From the NCBI GenBank assembly GCA_002327865.1, contig DCUQ01000010.1:32608-65635 (forward strand): a stretch of DNA of 33,028 nucleotides, read 5' to 3'. A program made the translations under genes and the position numbers. The stretch comes from Syntrophaceae bacterium UBA2210 (lineage in GTDB: Bacteria > Desulfobacterota > Syntrophia > Syntrophales > UBA2210). Positions 17,324 to 24,715 of this stretch are shown here, in pieces. The notes beneath the pieces are model-generated. The model was not told the DNA's origin, searched no databases, and saw nothing but the letters and a program-made list of their open reading frames with translations. The stretch's first letter is position 1; each line of letters starts with the position of its first letter.

Positions 17324-18090
17324 GATAATTTTTGCTTTTTTTCAGCACGGATCACTTTATGATAGGGTCCTGAAAGTTCGAGCAGACTTTTTATCTCTCC
17401 TTTTTGCAGATACCGGTATTCACCGGTCTTTAGATCCCCGAGGCCGATATCTCCGATGGAAGTTCGTATCAATCTCGCTACGGGATGATTTATCGAATCG
17501 AAAAACCTTCTGATTATCCTGTTTCTTCCTTCCACTATCGTCATCTCTATCCAGCAACTCTTACGGTTGCTCTTTTCCATCGACGCCCAGACCGGTTGAA
17601 AGGCTCCGTCTTCCAGTACGGCACCTTTTCTGATTGTCTCGACATCACTGCTTCTCAAAGTGCCTTTGATCTTGACCATATACGTCTTGGGCACTTTGAA
17701 TGTCGGGTGCTGTATCATGTGTGAAAAATCACCGTCATTGGTCATCAAAAGCAAACCCTCCGAGTCGTAATCGAGCCTGCCGACGGGGAAGACTCTCTCG
17801 GGCACATCACGCAGGAGGTCGGCGACGATCGGCCTGTTCTGCGGATCTTTCAACGTAACAACATATCCCTGGGGCTTGTTTAGCACCAGATATACCCTGT
17901 TGACCGCACTCTTCGATATAAGCGCTCCGTCGACTCGTATCTCATCACGCAAGGCATCGGCCTTTACTCCCGGCTGATTCACTATTACACCGTTTACGCT
18001 GACCCGCCCCTCACGCATCATTTGTTCCGCAGCTCGCCTCGATGCTATTCCGCATCCGGATATTATCTTTTGAATCCGCTCTTCCACCAA
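17320..18090 (-). CDS. rluB: RluB/RsuA-family pseudouridine synthase
   Basis: 256 residues. An N-terminal S4 RNA-binding domain (about 1-60, IQKIISGCGIASRRAAEQM) is followed by the RsuA-family catalytic domain with the catalytic Asp D107 in FPVGRLDYDSEGLL. LNKPQGYVVT precedes it. The RluB/E/F and RsuA subgroups cannot be fully separated by eye. The fixed neighbourhood scpA-scpB-rluB favours 23S rRNA RluB. The start is TTG at 18090 or GTG at 18087, with AGGAG shared with the end of scpB 3 bases upstream. Confidence 0.92.
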   Translation of the reverse strand: MVEERIQKIISGCGIASRRAAEQMMREGRVSVNGVIVNQPGVKADALRDEIRVDGALISKSAVNRVYLVLNKPQGYVVTLKDPQNRPIVADLLRDVPERVFPVGRLDYDSEGLLLMTNDGDFSHMIQHPTFKVPKTYMVKIKGTLRSSDVETIRKGAVLEDGAFQPVWASMEKSNRKSCWIEMTIVEGRNRIIRRFFDSINHPVARLIRTSIGDIGLGDLKTGEYRYLQKGEIKSLLELSGPYHKVIRAEKKQKLS

Positions 18091-18092
18091 GT

Positions 18093-18614
18093 CTATTCTC
18101 CTAACTCTCTGAATTCCCGCAGGGTAGGCAAATCCGAAAGGGCTTTAAGACCGAATGTTTCAAGAAACTTCCTGGTAGTGCCGTAAATCATGGGTTTGCC
18201 CGGCACATCTTTTCTCCCCACGATTCTTATAAGGTTCTTCTCCAGTAATCCTCTCAGGGTGCCGCTTATATCGACTCCCCGTACATTCTCTATCTCAGCT
18301 CTCATTACCGGTTGCCGGTACGCAATCACGGCGAGAGTCTCCATAGCCGCCGGGCTCAATGCGACAGGTTTTTGCCCTTTGAACTTCTGCACCCACGATC
18401 CCACCGCATCAGCGGTTCTGAACTGGTATCCTCCGGCAACCGCTTTCAGGAATATCCCTCCGTCTTTCTCTTCGTATTCCCGCATAATATCATTGATCGC
18501 GGATACGATCTCCTTTTCCTTCACATCCTCAAGGATTCCAGCTATCTTTGCAGGCGCTACCGGTGTATCGGAAATAAAGATAAGCGCCTCAATTATGGCC
18601 TTCAGATTATCCAT
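18093..18614 (-). CDS. scpB: segregation and condensation protein B
   Basis: Winged-helix kleisin-associated subunit of the SMC-ScpAB condensin complex. Family motifs are ALIFISDTPV near the N-terminus, then LSPAAMETLAVIAYRQPV and EIENVRGVDISGTLRGLLEKNLI, ending with TTRKFLETFGLKALSDLP. The 173 residues are normal length. The ATG at 18614 directly follows the scpA TAA with no gap, and the gene nearly abuts rluB. Confidence 0.95.
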   Translation of the reverse strand: MDNLKAIIEALIFISDTPVAPAKIAGILEDVKEKEIVSAINDIMREYEEKDGGIFLKAVAGGYQFRTADAVGSWVQKFKGQKPVALSPAAMETLAVIAYRQPVMRAEIENVRGVDISGTLRGLLEKNLIRIVGRKDVPGKPMIYGTTRKFLETFGLKALSDLPTLREFRELGE

Positions 18615-19334
18615 TTATTTTTCCGCAAGGCATATCCGTATCGTCCCGTAAGGGACCGCCTGGTATGCTTTGATTATTCTCAGTTTTACAAGTTCCAGGA
18701 TTGCAAGAAATGTGTATATCACCTTTCTGCGGTTTCCCATATCCTCCAGGAGGTCGGTAAATGTGAGATTACCTTTTCGTTCGAGTTCGTCCACTATATC
18801 ATTTATCCTGTCGGAAAGGGATATCTTTTCGACATCTATCTCCATCAAGTCTTTCCTGCCGGTATCGAAACTGATCCTGCGAAATGCCTCGATCAGTTCG
18901 AATATTCCGATTTCGCCGATCAGTTGTTCATGTTTCTCAAGCGCTTCTCCGGCATGATCCCGGCTGAAAACGTCACGGCCCAAGATGCTCATCCTGTCCA
19001 GGCCCAGCGCCGCTTCCTTGAACATTTTGTACTCCAGGAGTTGCTTGACAAGTTCTTCACGAGGATCAACGTTTTCTTCCTCATCGTCTTCCTCGCTGAC
19101 AGGCAGAAGCATCCGCGATTTGATGTGTGTCAATGTGGCGGCGAGAACCAGATATTCGCCGGCAAGATTAAGATTCAGGGACTTCATCGCGTCGATATAA
19201 TCCATATATTGACTGGTTATAAGCGCAATGGGGATATCGTATATATCTACTTCGTTCTTTCTGATCAGATAGAGAAGCAGGTCCAGAGGACCTTCAAATA
19301 TATCAAGCTTAATCTCGTAAGCCCCGGCCGTCAT
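18615..19334 (-). CDS. scpA: segregation and condensation protein A
   Basis: Kleisin that bridges SMC heads. The N-terminal motif FEGPLDLLLYLIRKNEVDIY is diagnostic. An acidic linker with EEDDEEENVDP occupies about residues 88-100, and a C-terminal winged helix has FLAILELVKLRIIKAYQ. The 239 residues are typical. The ATG overlaps the trpS stop as ATGA, so trpS-scpA-scpB-rluB are translationally linked. Confidence 0.95.
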   Translation of the reverse strand: MTAGAYEIKLDIFEGPLDLLLYLIRKNEVDIYDIPIALITSQYMDYIDAMKSLNLNLAGEYLVLAATLTHIKSRMLLPVSEEDDEEENVDPREELVKQLLEYKMFKEAALGLDRMSILGRDVFSRDHAGEALEKHEQLIGEIGIFELIEAFRRISFDTGRKDLMEIDVEKISLSDRINDIVDELERKGNLTFTDLLEDMGNRRKVIYTFLAILELVKLRIIKAYQAVPYGTIRICLAEK

Positions 19335-20317
19335 ATCTTTACGGCTTCCCTCACCTGTTCCATGGTAAGACGTGCTATTTTCGAGGCCTCCCCGATACCT
19401 TCGGCTATTATATTCCTGACATCCTCCATGTGATTCAGGTAATAATCCTGCCGTTCGTGAACCGGAGCCATAGTGTCCGATATCCGCTGCGCGAGGCGCT
19501 TTTTACATTCGACACATCCGATACCGGCCTTTTTACATCCATCCGATATATCGTCCACCTCCGATGCGGGCGAATATATACGATGAAACGCGAAAGCGTT
19601 GCAGATCTCCGGCCTCCCCGGATCATTTCTCCTCATACGCTGCGGATCGGTAAACATGGAAGCGACTTTCTGCTTCAGCAGGTCTCCCCTGTCACTAAGA
19701 TAGATTGAATTATCGTACGATTTGCTCATCTTCCTTCCATCGACTCCCAGAAGTTTGGGTACTTCGGTCAGCAGAGGCTCAGGAATCGGGAATATTTCCT
19801 TATACAGAAAATTGAACCGCCTTGCTATCTCACGGGTAATCTCGACATGCGGGAGCTGATCCACTCCGACGGGTACGCCGTAAGCCTTGTACATTATTAT
19901 GTCCGCCGCCTGAAGAACGGGATAGCCCAGGAAACCGAACGTCGAGATATCTTTGTCGGAAAGCTCCGTTTTCATCTCCTTGTATGTCGGATTCCGCTCC
20001 AGCCAGGAAAGAGGGGTTATCATGGAGAGTATCAGGAACAACTCGGCATGCTCTTTTATCTCCGACTGAACAAACAGTGTGCTCCTGGCGGGGTCCAACC
20101 CCACACTCAGCCAGTCCACGACCATGTCCAGCGTGTTTGCCTTTATAAGATCGGTGTCTTTGTAGTCGCTTGTAAGAGCATGCCAGTCGGCCACAAAATA
20201 AAAACAGTCGTATATGCCTTCATTCTGGATATCCACCCAGTTTGCAAGCGCCCCGTGCAGATTTCCCAGATGTAATTTGCCGGTGGGACGCATACCACTC
20301 AAAATTCGTTTATTCAT
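19331..20317 (-). CDS. trpS: tryptophanyl-tRNA synthetase with Fe-S-type cysteine motif
   Basis: Class-I synthetase of 328 residues. The HIGH-like motif is LHLGNLHG (15-22) and KMSKS is at 196-200. The anticodon-binding region contains C239, C261, C268 and C271, spaced C-x21-C-x6-C-x2-C. This closely matches the four cysteines that bind a [4Fe-4S] cluster in Thermotoga maritima TrpRS (C-x22-C-x6-C-x2-C, from memory). A cluster-binding TrpRS is therefore likely. The ATG at 20317 has GAGG 7 bases upstream. A 245-bp MITE-like repeat lies in the gap to the upstream nucleotidyltransferase gene. Confidence 0.95.
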   Translation of the reverse strand: MNKRILSGMRPTGKLHLGNLHGALANWVDIQNEGIYDCFYFVADWHALTSDYKDTDLIKANTLDMVVDWLSVGLDPARSTLFVQSEIKEHAELFLILSMITPLSWLERNPTYKEMKTELSDKDISTFGFLGYPVLQAADIIMYKAYGVPVGVDQLPHVEITREIARRFNFLYKEIFPIPEPLLTEVPKLLGVDGRKMSKSYDNSIYLSDRGDLLKQKVASMFTDPQRMRRNDPGRPEICNAFAFHRIYSPASEVDDISDGCKKAGIGCVECKKRLAQRISDTMAPVHERQDYYLNHMEDVRNIIAEGIGEASKIARLTMEQVREAVKI

Positions 20318-20359
20318 CTTTTCGCCTCAGAAAAATATATTTAACGTAACCATTACCGA

Positions 20360-20604
20360 TTATTACTACGGCAATTAAACATATCAAATGTCATACCGGA
20401 CCCCGATAAGTTTACCCCGTACTCGATACGGGGCCTGCCCCGTGCTTGACACGGGAGCATCCAGTCTAATATGTCATACCGGACTACGATAAGCCTGCCC
20501 CGTACTTGATACGGGGGTATCCAGGCAAATTCTGGATTCCGGTTTTCACCGGAATGACGAGATGGAATGACAACTTTGAACATATATTGTTGCCGGAGTA
20601 ATAA
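20360..20604. repeat. 245-bp MITE-like element with 15-bp terminal inverted repeats
   Basis: The ends are TTATTACTACGGCAA (20360-20374) and the complement of TTATTACTCCGGCAA (20590-20604), a 14/15 match. The interior holds two CCCCGTACT(C/T)GATACGGG blocks and a TCTGGATTCCGGTTTTCACCGGAATGACGA-type inverted repeat. Short frames here encode the familiar spurious peptides HSGENRNP and VIPVKTGIQ and are not genes. It occupies most of the 381-base gap between the nucleotidyltransferase gene and trpS. The remaining bases, 20605-20698, show nothing clear. Confidence 0.8.
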
Positions 20605-20698
20605 AATATTTTCAGCCAGTCCTGCAATACTATATTTCTTAATTCGTGAACAGCCTTATATGTGAGAGCGGTCGTATAACAAAAAAGATCGTGTAGTG

Positions 20699-21502
20699 TC
20701 AAACCATCAGTTTCATCTCATCTATTCTTCGCAATAATCTCTCTACCTCTTTGTTTCTTCCTCCTTTTATGCCTGGCGAGGAAAAGACACCGAGTCCGTC
20801 AAGTCGCTGCAGGGGCCGCGAAGGGTCCTTCTCGTCCAGGATAAGCCGAAGCTCCGAAGCGATCCTGTAATCCGAAAGTCTTCCGATATAACCCTCACTG
20901 ACGGCATCCCGGATAAGCTTCTCGGTGTTACTCTCGATCATGAAACCGAGCCGCTGTTCGAATCTCGCTGCACGAAATACTCTTGTAGGATCATCGATGA
21001 AACTACGGTCATGAAGGACCCGTATCAATCTGTTTTTTATATCATCCCTCGCGTTGAAGAGCTCGATCAGATCCCCGAATAGCCGGGGATTCAGGCTGAC
21101 CGCGAGCGTGTTTATGGTAAAATCCCTCCTGGACAGGTCTTCTCTTATGGAACCGGGCACTACGAAAGGAAGCGCCCCGGGCCGTTCGTAGGTCTCAGTT
21201 CTGGCCATAGCGACATCGGCCTTGAAACCGTCAGGGAATTGAAGGTTCGCCGTTTCAAACTTTTTGTGTTTGATAATACGGGCGTCATAGTCGGCAGAAA
21301 ACCGCGAGGCAAACGCGATGGCTCTTCCCTCTATAACGATATCGACATCGAAATTCTCACGCCCCAGGAACAAGTCCCGTACAATCCCCCCCACTGAGTA
21401 CGCGCGAAAACCCATTTGCTCGGCACAAATACCGGCATCCCGCAACAGGTTAAGGACACGAGGCGGAAGGTTATCAAGCAACTCACCGATGTTCATAGGC
21501 AT
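20699..21502 (-). CDS. class-II CCA/A-adding tRNA nucleotidyltransferase, short form
   Basis: 267 residues of the PolyA-polymerase/CCA head and neck domains. GGIVRD is at 39-43, the metal-binding D52-x-D54 is in NFDVDIV, EDLSRRDFTINTLA is near 121-134, and DDPTRVFRAARFEQRLGF is the nucleotide-recognition helix. The usual longer C-terminal body/tail domains, or the CBS/DHH modules of some relatives, are absent. Whether it adds CCA, CC or only A cannot be read from sequence. The start is ATG at 21502 or 21496. It precedes trpS-scpA-scpB-rluB, a neighbourhood in which I recall related genomes also carrying a site-2 (M50) protease gene that is missing here. Confidence 0.88.
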   Translation of the reverse strand: MPMNIGELLDNLPPRVLNLLRDAGICAEQMGFRAYSVGGIVRDLFLGRENFDVDIVIEGRAIAFASRFSADYDARIIKHKKFETANLQFPDGFKADVAMARTETYERPGALPFVVPGSIREDLSRRDFTINTLAVSLNPRLFGDLIELFNARDDIKNRLIRVLHDRSFIDDPTRVFRAARFEQRLGFMIESNTEKLIRDAVSEGYIGRLSDYRIASELRLILDEKDPSRPLQRLDGLGVFSSPGIKGGRNKEVERLLRRIDEMKLMV

Positions 21503-21550
21503 GTTATGCGCATTCCCTGGAGAAACGGATTGAAAAGGGGCCGGAAAGGC

Positions 21551-21587
21551 AAAAAAAAACGGCTCCTGGCACTGAGACCAGGAGCCG
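21551..21587 (-). terminator. intrinsic terminator of HU gene
   Basis: On the minus strand CGGCTCCTGG and CCAGGAGCCG form a perfect 10-bp stem with an eight-base loop (21560-21587), followed by nine T residues. It lies 20 bases past the HU stop codon. Confidence 0.95.
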
Positions 21588-21606
21588 GAATAATATTAGA
21601 TTTTTA

Positions 21607-21876
21607 TTAGATCTTATCCGAGAGAGCCTTGCCCGCCTTAAATTTAACAACATTCTTTGCCTTGATCTGGATCTCCGCCCCGGTCTGCGGATTCCGACCT
21701 GTCCTGGCTTTCCTCTTTACTACAGAGAAAGTACCAAATCCCACAAGACCGAACTTTCCACTCCCCTTGAGTTCGGCCGTCACATTGGCAACACATGAAT
21801 CCAGCGCTTTTGTGGCCTGTGCCTTTGTTATGCCCGCGTCCCCGGCAATAGCCGCTATCAATTCAGCTTTCGTCAT
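21607..21876 (-). CDS. hup: HU-family DNA-binding protein
   Basis: 89-residue nucleoid protein with the complete fold: MTKAELIAAIAGDAGITKAQA, then GFGTFSVVKRKARTGRNPQTG with the intercalating arm proline, and KNVVKFKAGKAL. It is a true HU type, distinct from the IHF-like protein at 16940. The start is preceded by AAAGGAGGAGAGG, a very strong ribosome site. It is a monocistronic gene, bounded by a promoter and a strong terminator. Confidence 0.95.
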   Translation of the reverse strand: MTKAELIAAIAGDAGITKAQATKALDSCVANVTAELKGSGKFGLVGFGTFSVVKRKARTGRNPQTGAEIQIKAKNVVKFKAGKALSDKI

Positions 21877-21913
21877 ATTTCCTCTCCTCCTTTTCCCTGC
21901 TGTTATAATTTAT

Positions 21914-21942
21914 ATAATCCAGATGCCTGAAGGATATTTCAA
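21914..21942 (-). promoter_or_regulatory. possible sigma-70 promoter of HU gene
   Basis: On the minus strand TTGAAA (21942-21937), 17 bases and GATTAT (21919-21914). The region is AT-rich and an overlapping TTATAT offers an alternative -10, so the exact placement is uncertain. The remaining gap up to 22146 shows no gene. Confidence 0.35.
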
Positions 21943-22146
21943 GCACCACCTCATAAGATTGATAACGCCCAGCAATCCCCCCTGAAAAGGCTACAGTCAA
22001 AAACTCTTAAAACTCACGCCAGCACAGCAACAGAGCATTTAGGCATTGACGTAGCATAAAGAAATTTAACAATCAAGCAAAATATGAGGAGAACCACCGG
22101 AAAATATCTTTTGGAGATAAAAGAATTCATCCAACCGCCTTCCAAG

Positions 22147-22179
22147 AAAAAGGGGGGGGCAATTCGCCCCCCCCTTTTT
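22147..22179 (-). terminator. strong terminator after pilA (bidirectional shape)
   Basis: Five A, eight G and one C pair perfectly with one G, eight C and five T around a five-base loop (AATTC). This 14-bp stem ends in a T-run on either strand. It is about 60 bases past the pilA stop and would end pilA transcription. It could also block plus-strand read-through. Confidence 0.9.
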
Positions 22180-22236
22180 CAGGGGTGGTGGTTGGTTATG
22201 TTATTATTATAGACGACCCTTTTTAGTTAATGTTAT

Positions 22237-22623
22237 TTATGGCTTATCAGTGATTGTAATATTGCCATCCTGATCAACTGTATAGACCTTTGTCCCGTTT
22301 GTAGGTGTAGAGACAATCGCAAGCGTTTCCATAGTACCCGCGCAGGTTGTCGTTACTCCGGCGGTTGCCTTGAAACCATATTCGGGACCTAAGTCAGCTA
22401 CACTGGTAATAGTTCCCGTTGGATTTTCTGCAAACCATGCCTGCGCCGCCGTGTAGCAATTCTTAGCATCCGAGTTGGCCTGCGCGTTAAAACCTCGTGC
22501 CCTGTACGCCGAAAACTGCGGGATGGCAATCGCCGCCAGGATTCCTATAATCGCGATGACGATCATCAGTTCGATCAGCGTAAAACCCTTCTGTCCTTTT
22601 CTTCCGTTTAATTTCATCAACAT
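22237..22623 (-). CDS. pilA: type IV major pilin / prepilin
   Basis: 128 residues with a class-III leader MLMKLNGRKGQKG cut before F14, giving FTLIELMIVIAIIGILAAIAIPQF with Glu5 (E18) intact. The globular part has the alpha-beta layout of a pilin, with two cysteines (C56 and C94) that could form a disulfide. The ATG at 22623 follows GGGAGGAAAAAGAC. Its own sigma-54 promoter and strong terminator suggest a highly expressed, separately controlled main pilin rather than a minor one. Minor prepilin genes lie 5-6 kb upstream in the same orientation. Confidence 0.93.
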   Translation of the reverse strand: MLMKLNGRKGQKGFTLIELMIVIAIIGILAAIAIPQFSAYRARGFNAQANSDAKNCYTAAQAWFAENPTGTITSVADLGPEYGFKATAGVTTTCAGTMETLAIVSTPTNGTKVYTVDQDGNITITDKP

Positions 22624-22688
22624 GTCTTTTTCCTCCCTGAATCAATTTTTGATAATTTCGGTTTTATTTTGTCTTTGCCTTACTATCA

Positions 22689-22704
22689 AGCAATGAGTAT
22701 GCCA
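22689..22704 (-). promoter_or_regulatory. sigma-54 (RpoN) promoter of pilA
   Basis: The minus strand reads TGGCATACTCATTGCT, which fits TGGCAC-N5-TTGCW with one mismatch and exact GG-to-GC spacing. It is about 65 bases before the pilA start, giving a 5' UTR near 55 bases. In other bacteria pilA transcription is often RpoN-dependent under the PilS-PilR system; neither regulator is in the window. Confidence 0.75.
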
Positions 22705-22832
22705 GATTGTTTTATACAACCCATATTTCTAAGCAACATATTGATATAAATAATAAATTATAAGGAAAATAATTTTTACCCCTCACGATTAACCATAGAC
22801 ACCGCAGGAGAAAGTGGTGATTTTCACTGTCT

Positions 22833-23021
22833 TTATGTGATTTTGGAGAAAAACGAGCTTACAACAACATGTCCGTTTTCTTTGTCATAACTGATCTCTC
22901 TCGACCGAAGATGTAATCGTACGCTTTGCCAATCATTGAAAGATTGTTCCTGCAGCCACTCTGCCGTGGACGATCCCCGGCGGCAACACACATAATGTTT
23001 TGCGGATCTATGATCGTACAT
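22833..23021 (-). CDS. small hypothetical protein coupled to Lgt-CPBP gene
   Basis: 62 residues starting at an ATG whose A is the last base of the upstream stop codon (TGATG), the classic termination-reinitiation arrangement. It contains HYVCCRRGSSTAEWLQ and is basic, without a membrane segment or signal peptide. I do not recognise a family. No Shine-Dalgarno sequence is visible, so translation would depend on the upstream gene. It may be a chance frame, but the exact overlap, the sense orientation and the 62 open codons make a real gene plausible. Between it and pilA is an AT-rich stretch (22720-22780) without other features. Confidence 0.45.
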   Translation of the reverse strand: MYDHRSAKHYVCCRRGSSTAEWLQEQSFNDWQSVRLHLRSREISYDKENGHVVVSSFFSKIT

Positions 23022-24628
23022 CAGGAAAAAATTGCAGGCGTCAACAGCAGTGGGGTTCCGATGTTGCCAAGATCTATAATAAAATGGCAGATCATGCATG
23101 GGATGATGCTTTCATTTTTCTCTTTGATAAGCCCCAGTAGTATGCCGTACAGAAATGCGAACAGGGCGAAACGTATGCCGCCGATGAAATAATGAGGAAG
23201 CGCGTAGACCGCACTTTGCAATATGTTCGCAAAAAGTGCCGGCCGGATGAATTTTCTGAGGAGTTCGAAAAGGACAAGTCTGTAAAAAACCTCCTCGCTG
23301 AACGCGTTAAGCAGGCTTAGAAGAATAACGGGAATCCAGAAAGTTATCCTCGACATATCGACGGGGTTTCTCATGAGCAGATACATCGAGTACCAGGCGC
23401 TGATGATAATTCCGACAAAAAAAACATTCGAAAAATTTCTCCAGGCAAACTGCCTCAAAAAGGCAATCTTCGCCCATCTGAGCCACAGGAGAGAGAGGCA
23501 CGCCAGCAAAAACAGGGGCAAGTACCTTGTTATACCGGCATATGCCGTAGATAATCTGGCCGAACCGGTAAACGGCCACCTGACATAACCGTTACCTACA
23601 AGGTATAAAACGGCACCCATGGAGGCAAAAATGAAGATCAGATACGAAGCCAGCGGAAGGAAACGATTGAGTGATGATCCTGACAACGGATTGCGGGTTT
23701 CATGCCCTGTTCCGCCCCCGGATGACGGTCCTGTGATGGTTCCCGGAGAGGATATCGAGTATCCGGGGTTTTTCTGCGTCAGAAACAGGATACAGGCACC
23801 GGTCAGGATAAAAACGATCATGACAAGCTGGGGCTGGGTAAGACCCCATGCGGTTATCTTGTTCGTTCTTATAAATTCCATAAGAAACCTGGCCGTACCG
23901 TACAAAACAAGATATCCCCCGACCACGCCCCCCTTGTTCCTTATGTAACCGAGAGGACGTCCGAATCGCTCGTAAAACCGGATGAAACTTCCGTTACGAC
24001 CGGGCGGCGTCCCGGCTTTTTCATTACGCAATGTACTGTCGATGTAAATCCGGTCGTAGATACGGCTTAACACAAAAAATATGGCCAGATTGGCAATGAC
24101 AGCGTAAAGCGGCGTAGGGTGAGTAAAGGAGAAATGGGTGCCGAAGAGTGTAAAGTTTACCGCATTCCCCCAGCAGCAGCCGACGGATAAACACCCCAGC
24201 CTGCCGATCGCGTGCGCCAGGGGAACATGCAGAAAAGCCGCATCGACGACACGAAACTCGGCAAACCGGAAAAGCACTATTAACAGGAAAAAAAAGACTG
24301 CCGGAAAAATCAGGCTTGCATGGAATGTGTGAAGCATCCCGGAAGTTGCCTGGTTGTAAAGCAACCCCAGGCTCCATTCTTTAACGGGATAATGCAGGAT
24401 ACCTCCCGCTCTGCTGCTTATATAACCGAGTGGGAAGGAGCAAACAGCCATTAGAAGGATAAACGATTCGACTTTTCGCTTCGGATAACCGGCCTGCAGC
24501 ATTCTTCTGTAAAAGAAGAAAGCAGCGGTAAATATGCCGAGCAGTATAAAAAAATAGTAAGCGGTGTTTACGATAGCGTTTAGTTGATGATAATCGAAAA
24601 TATACCGTTGAAGAATAAACTTGAGCAC
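23021..24628 (-). CDS. fusion of Lgt-like diacylglyceryl transferase and CPBP intramembrane protease
   Basis: 535-residue polytopic membrane protein. Residues 1-285 resemble prolipoprotein diacylglyceryl transferase: H103 in TFHASLIF, R143 in GRLGC, HPTPLY at 170-175, and R247/E251 in YGTARFLMEFIR. The strongly conserved Asn after GRxG is Cys here (C146) and the following segment is GCCWGN. A Gly/Ser-rich linker (about 288-320) leads to residues 325-535, a CPBP/Abi (CaaX-protease-like) domain with the glutamate motif SEEVFYR (E445, E446, R450), the YALPH motif (H479) and HFIID (H515, D519). Start is GTG at 24628 with GGGAG 7 bases upstream. It lies after a terminator and before pilA, among prepilin genes. 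Substrates are unknown. Confidence 0.85.
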   Translation of the reverse strand: MLKFILQRYIFDYHQLNAIVNTAYYFFILLGIFTAAFFFYRRMLQAGYPKRKVESFILLMAVCSFPLGYISSRAGGILHYPVKEWSLGLLYNQATSGMLHTFHASLIFPAVFFFLLIVLFRFAEFRVVDAAFLHVPLAHAIGRLGCLSVGCCWGNAVNFTLFGTHFSFTHPTPLYAVIANLAIFFVLSRIYDRIYIDSTLRNEKAGTPPGRNGSFIRFYERFGRPLGYIRNKGGVVGGYLVLYGTARFLMEFIRTNKITAWGLTQPQLVMIVFILTGACILFLTQKNPGYSISSPGTITGPSSGGGTGHETRNPLSGSSLNRFLPLASYLIFIFASMGAVLYLVGNGYVRWPFTGSARLSTAYAGITRYLPLFLLACLSLLWLRWAKIAFLRQFAWRNFSNVFFVGIIISAWYSMYLLMRNPVDMSRITFWIPVILLSLLNAFSEEVFYRLVLFELLRKFIRPALFANILQSAVYALPHYFIGGIRFALFAFLYGILLGLIKEKNESIIPCMICHFIIDLGNIGTPLLLTPAIFS

Positions 24629-24647
24629 ACAGAGACTCCCATATCAC

Positions 24648-24702
24648 AAAAAAAGTCCCGGACGGGCCGGGACCCTTCACTGCCCGCCGGGAAACGGCGG
24701 GC
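24648..24702 (-). terminator. tandem hairpins and intrinsic terminator after the fused prepilin gene
   Basis: On the minus strand the first hairpin is GCCCGCCG/CGGCGGGC (24682-24702). The second, GTCCCGG/CCGGGAC (24655-24673), is followed by seven T. It separates the prepilin operon from the Lgt-CPBP gene, which therefore probably has its own weak promoter or depends on read-through. Confidence 0.9.
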
Positions 24703-24715
24703 GGTGTATTATTAT

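Noticed and set aside
18312..19433. 373-codon plus-strand open frame
   Set aside because: It is antisense to scpB, scpA and the trpS end, which have clear family motifs; it has no recognisable domain or ribosome site.
20353..20702. Two overlapping minus-strand frames of 72 and 76 codons (HSGENRNP, VIPVKTGIQ)
   Set aside because: They are the well-known spurious peptides produced by dispersed GGATTCCGG/CCGGAATGAC repeats.
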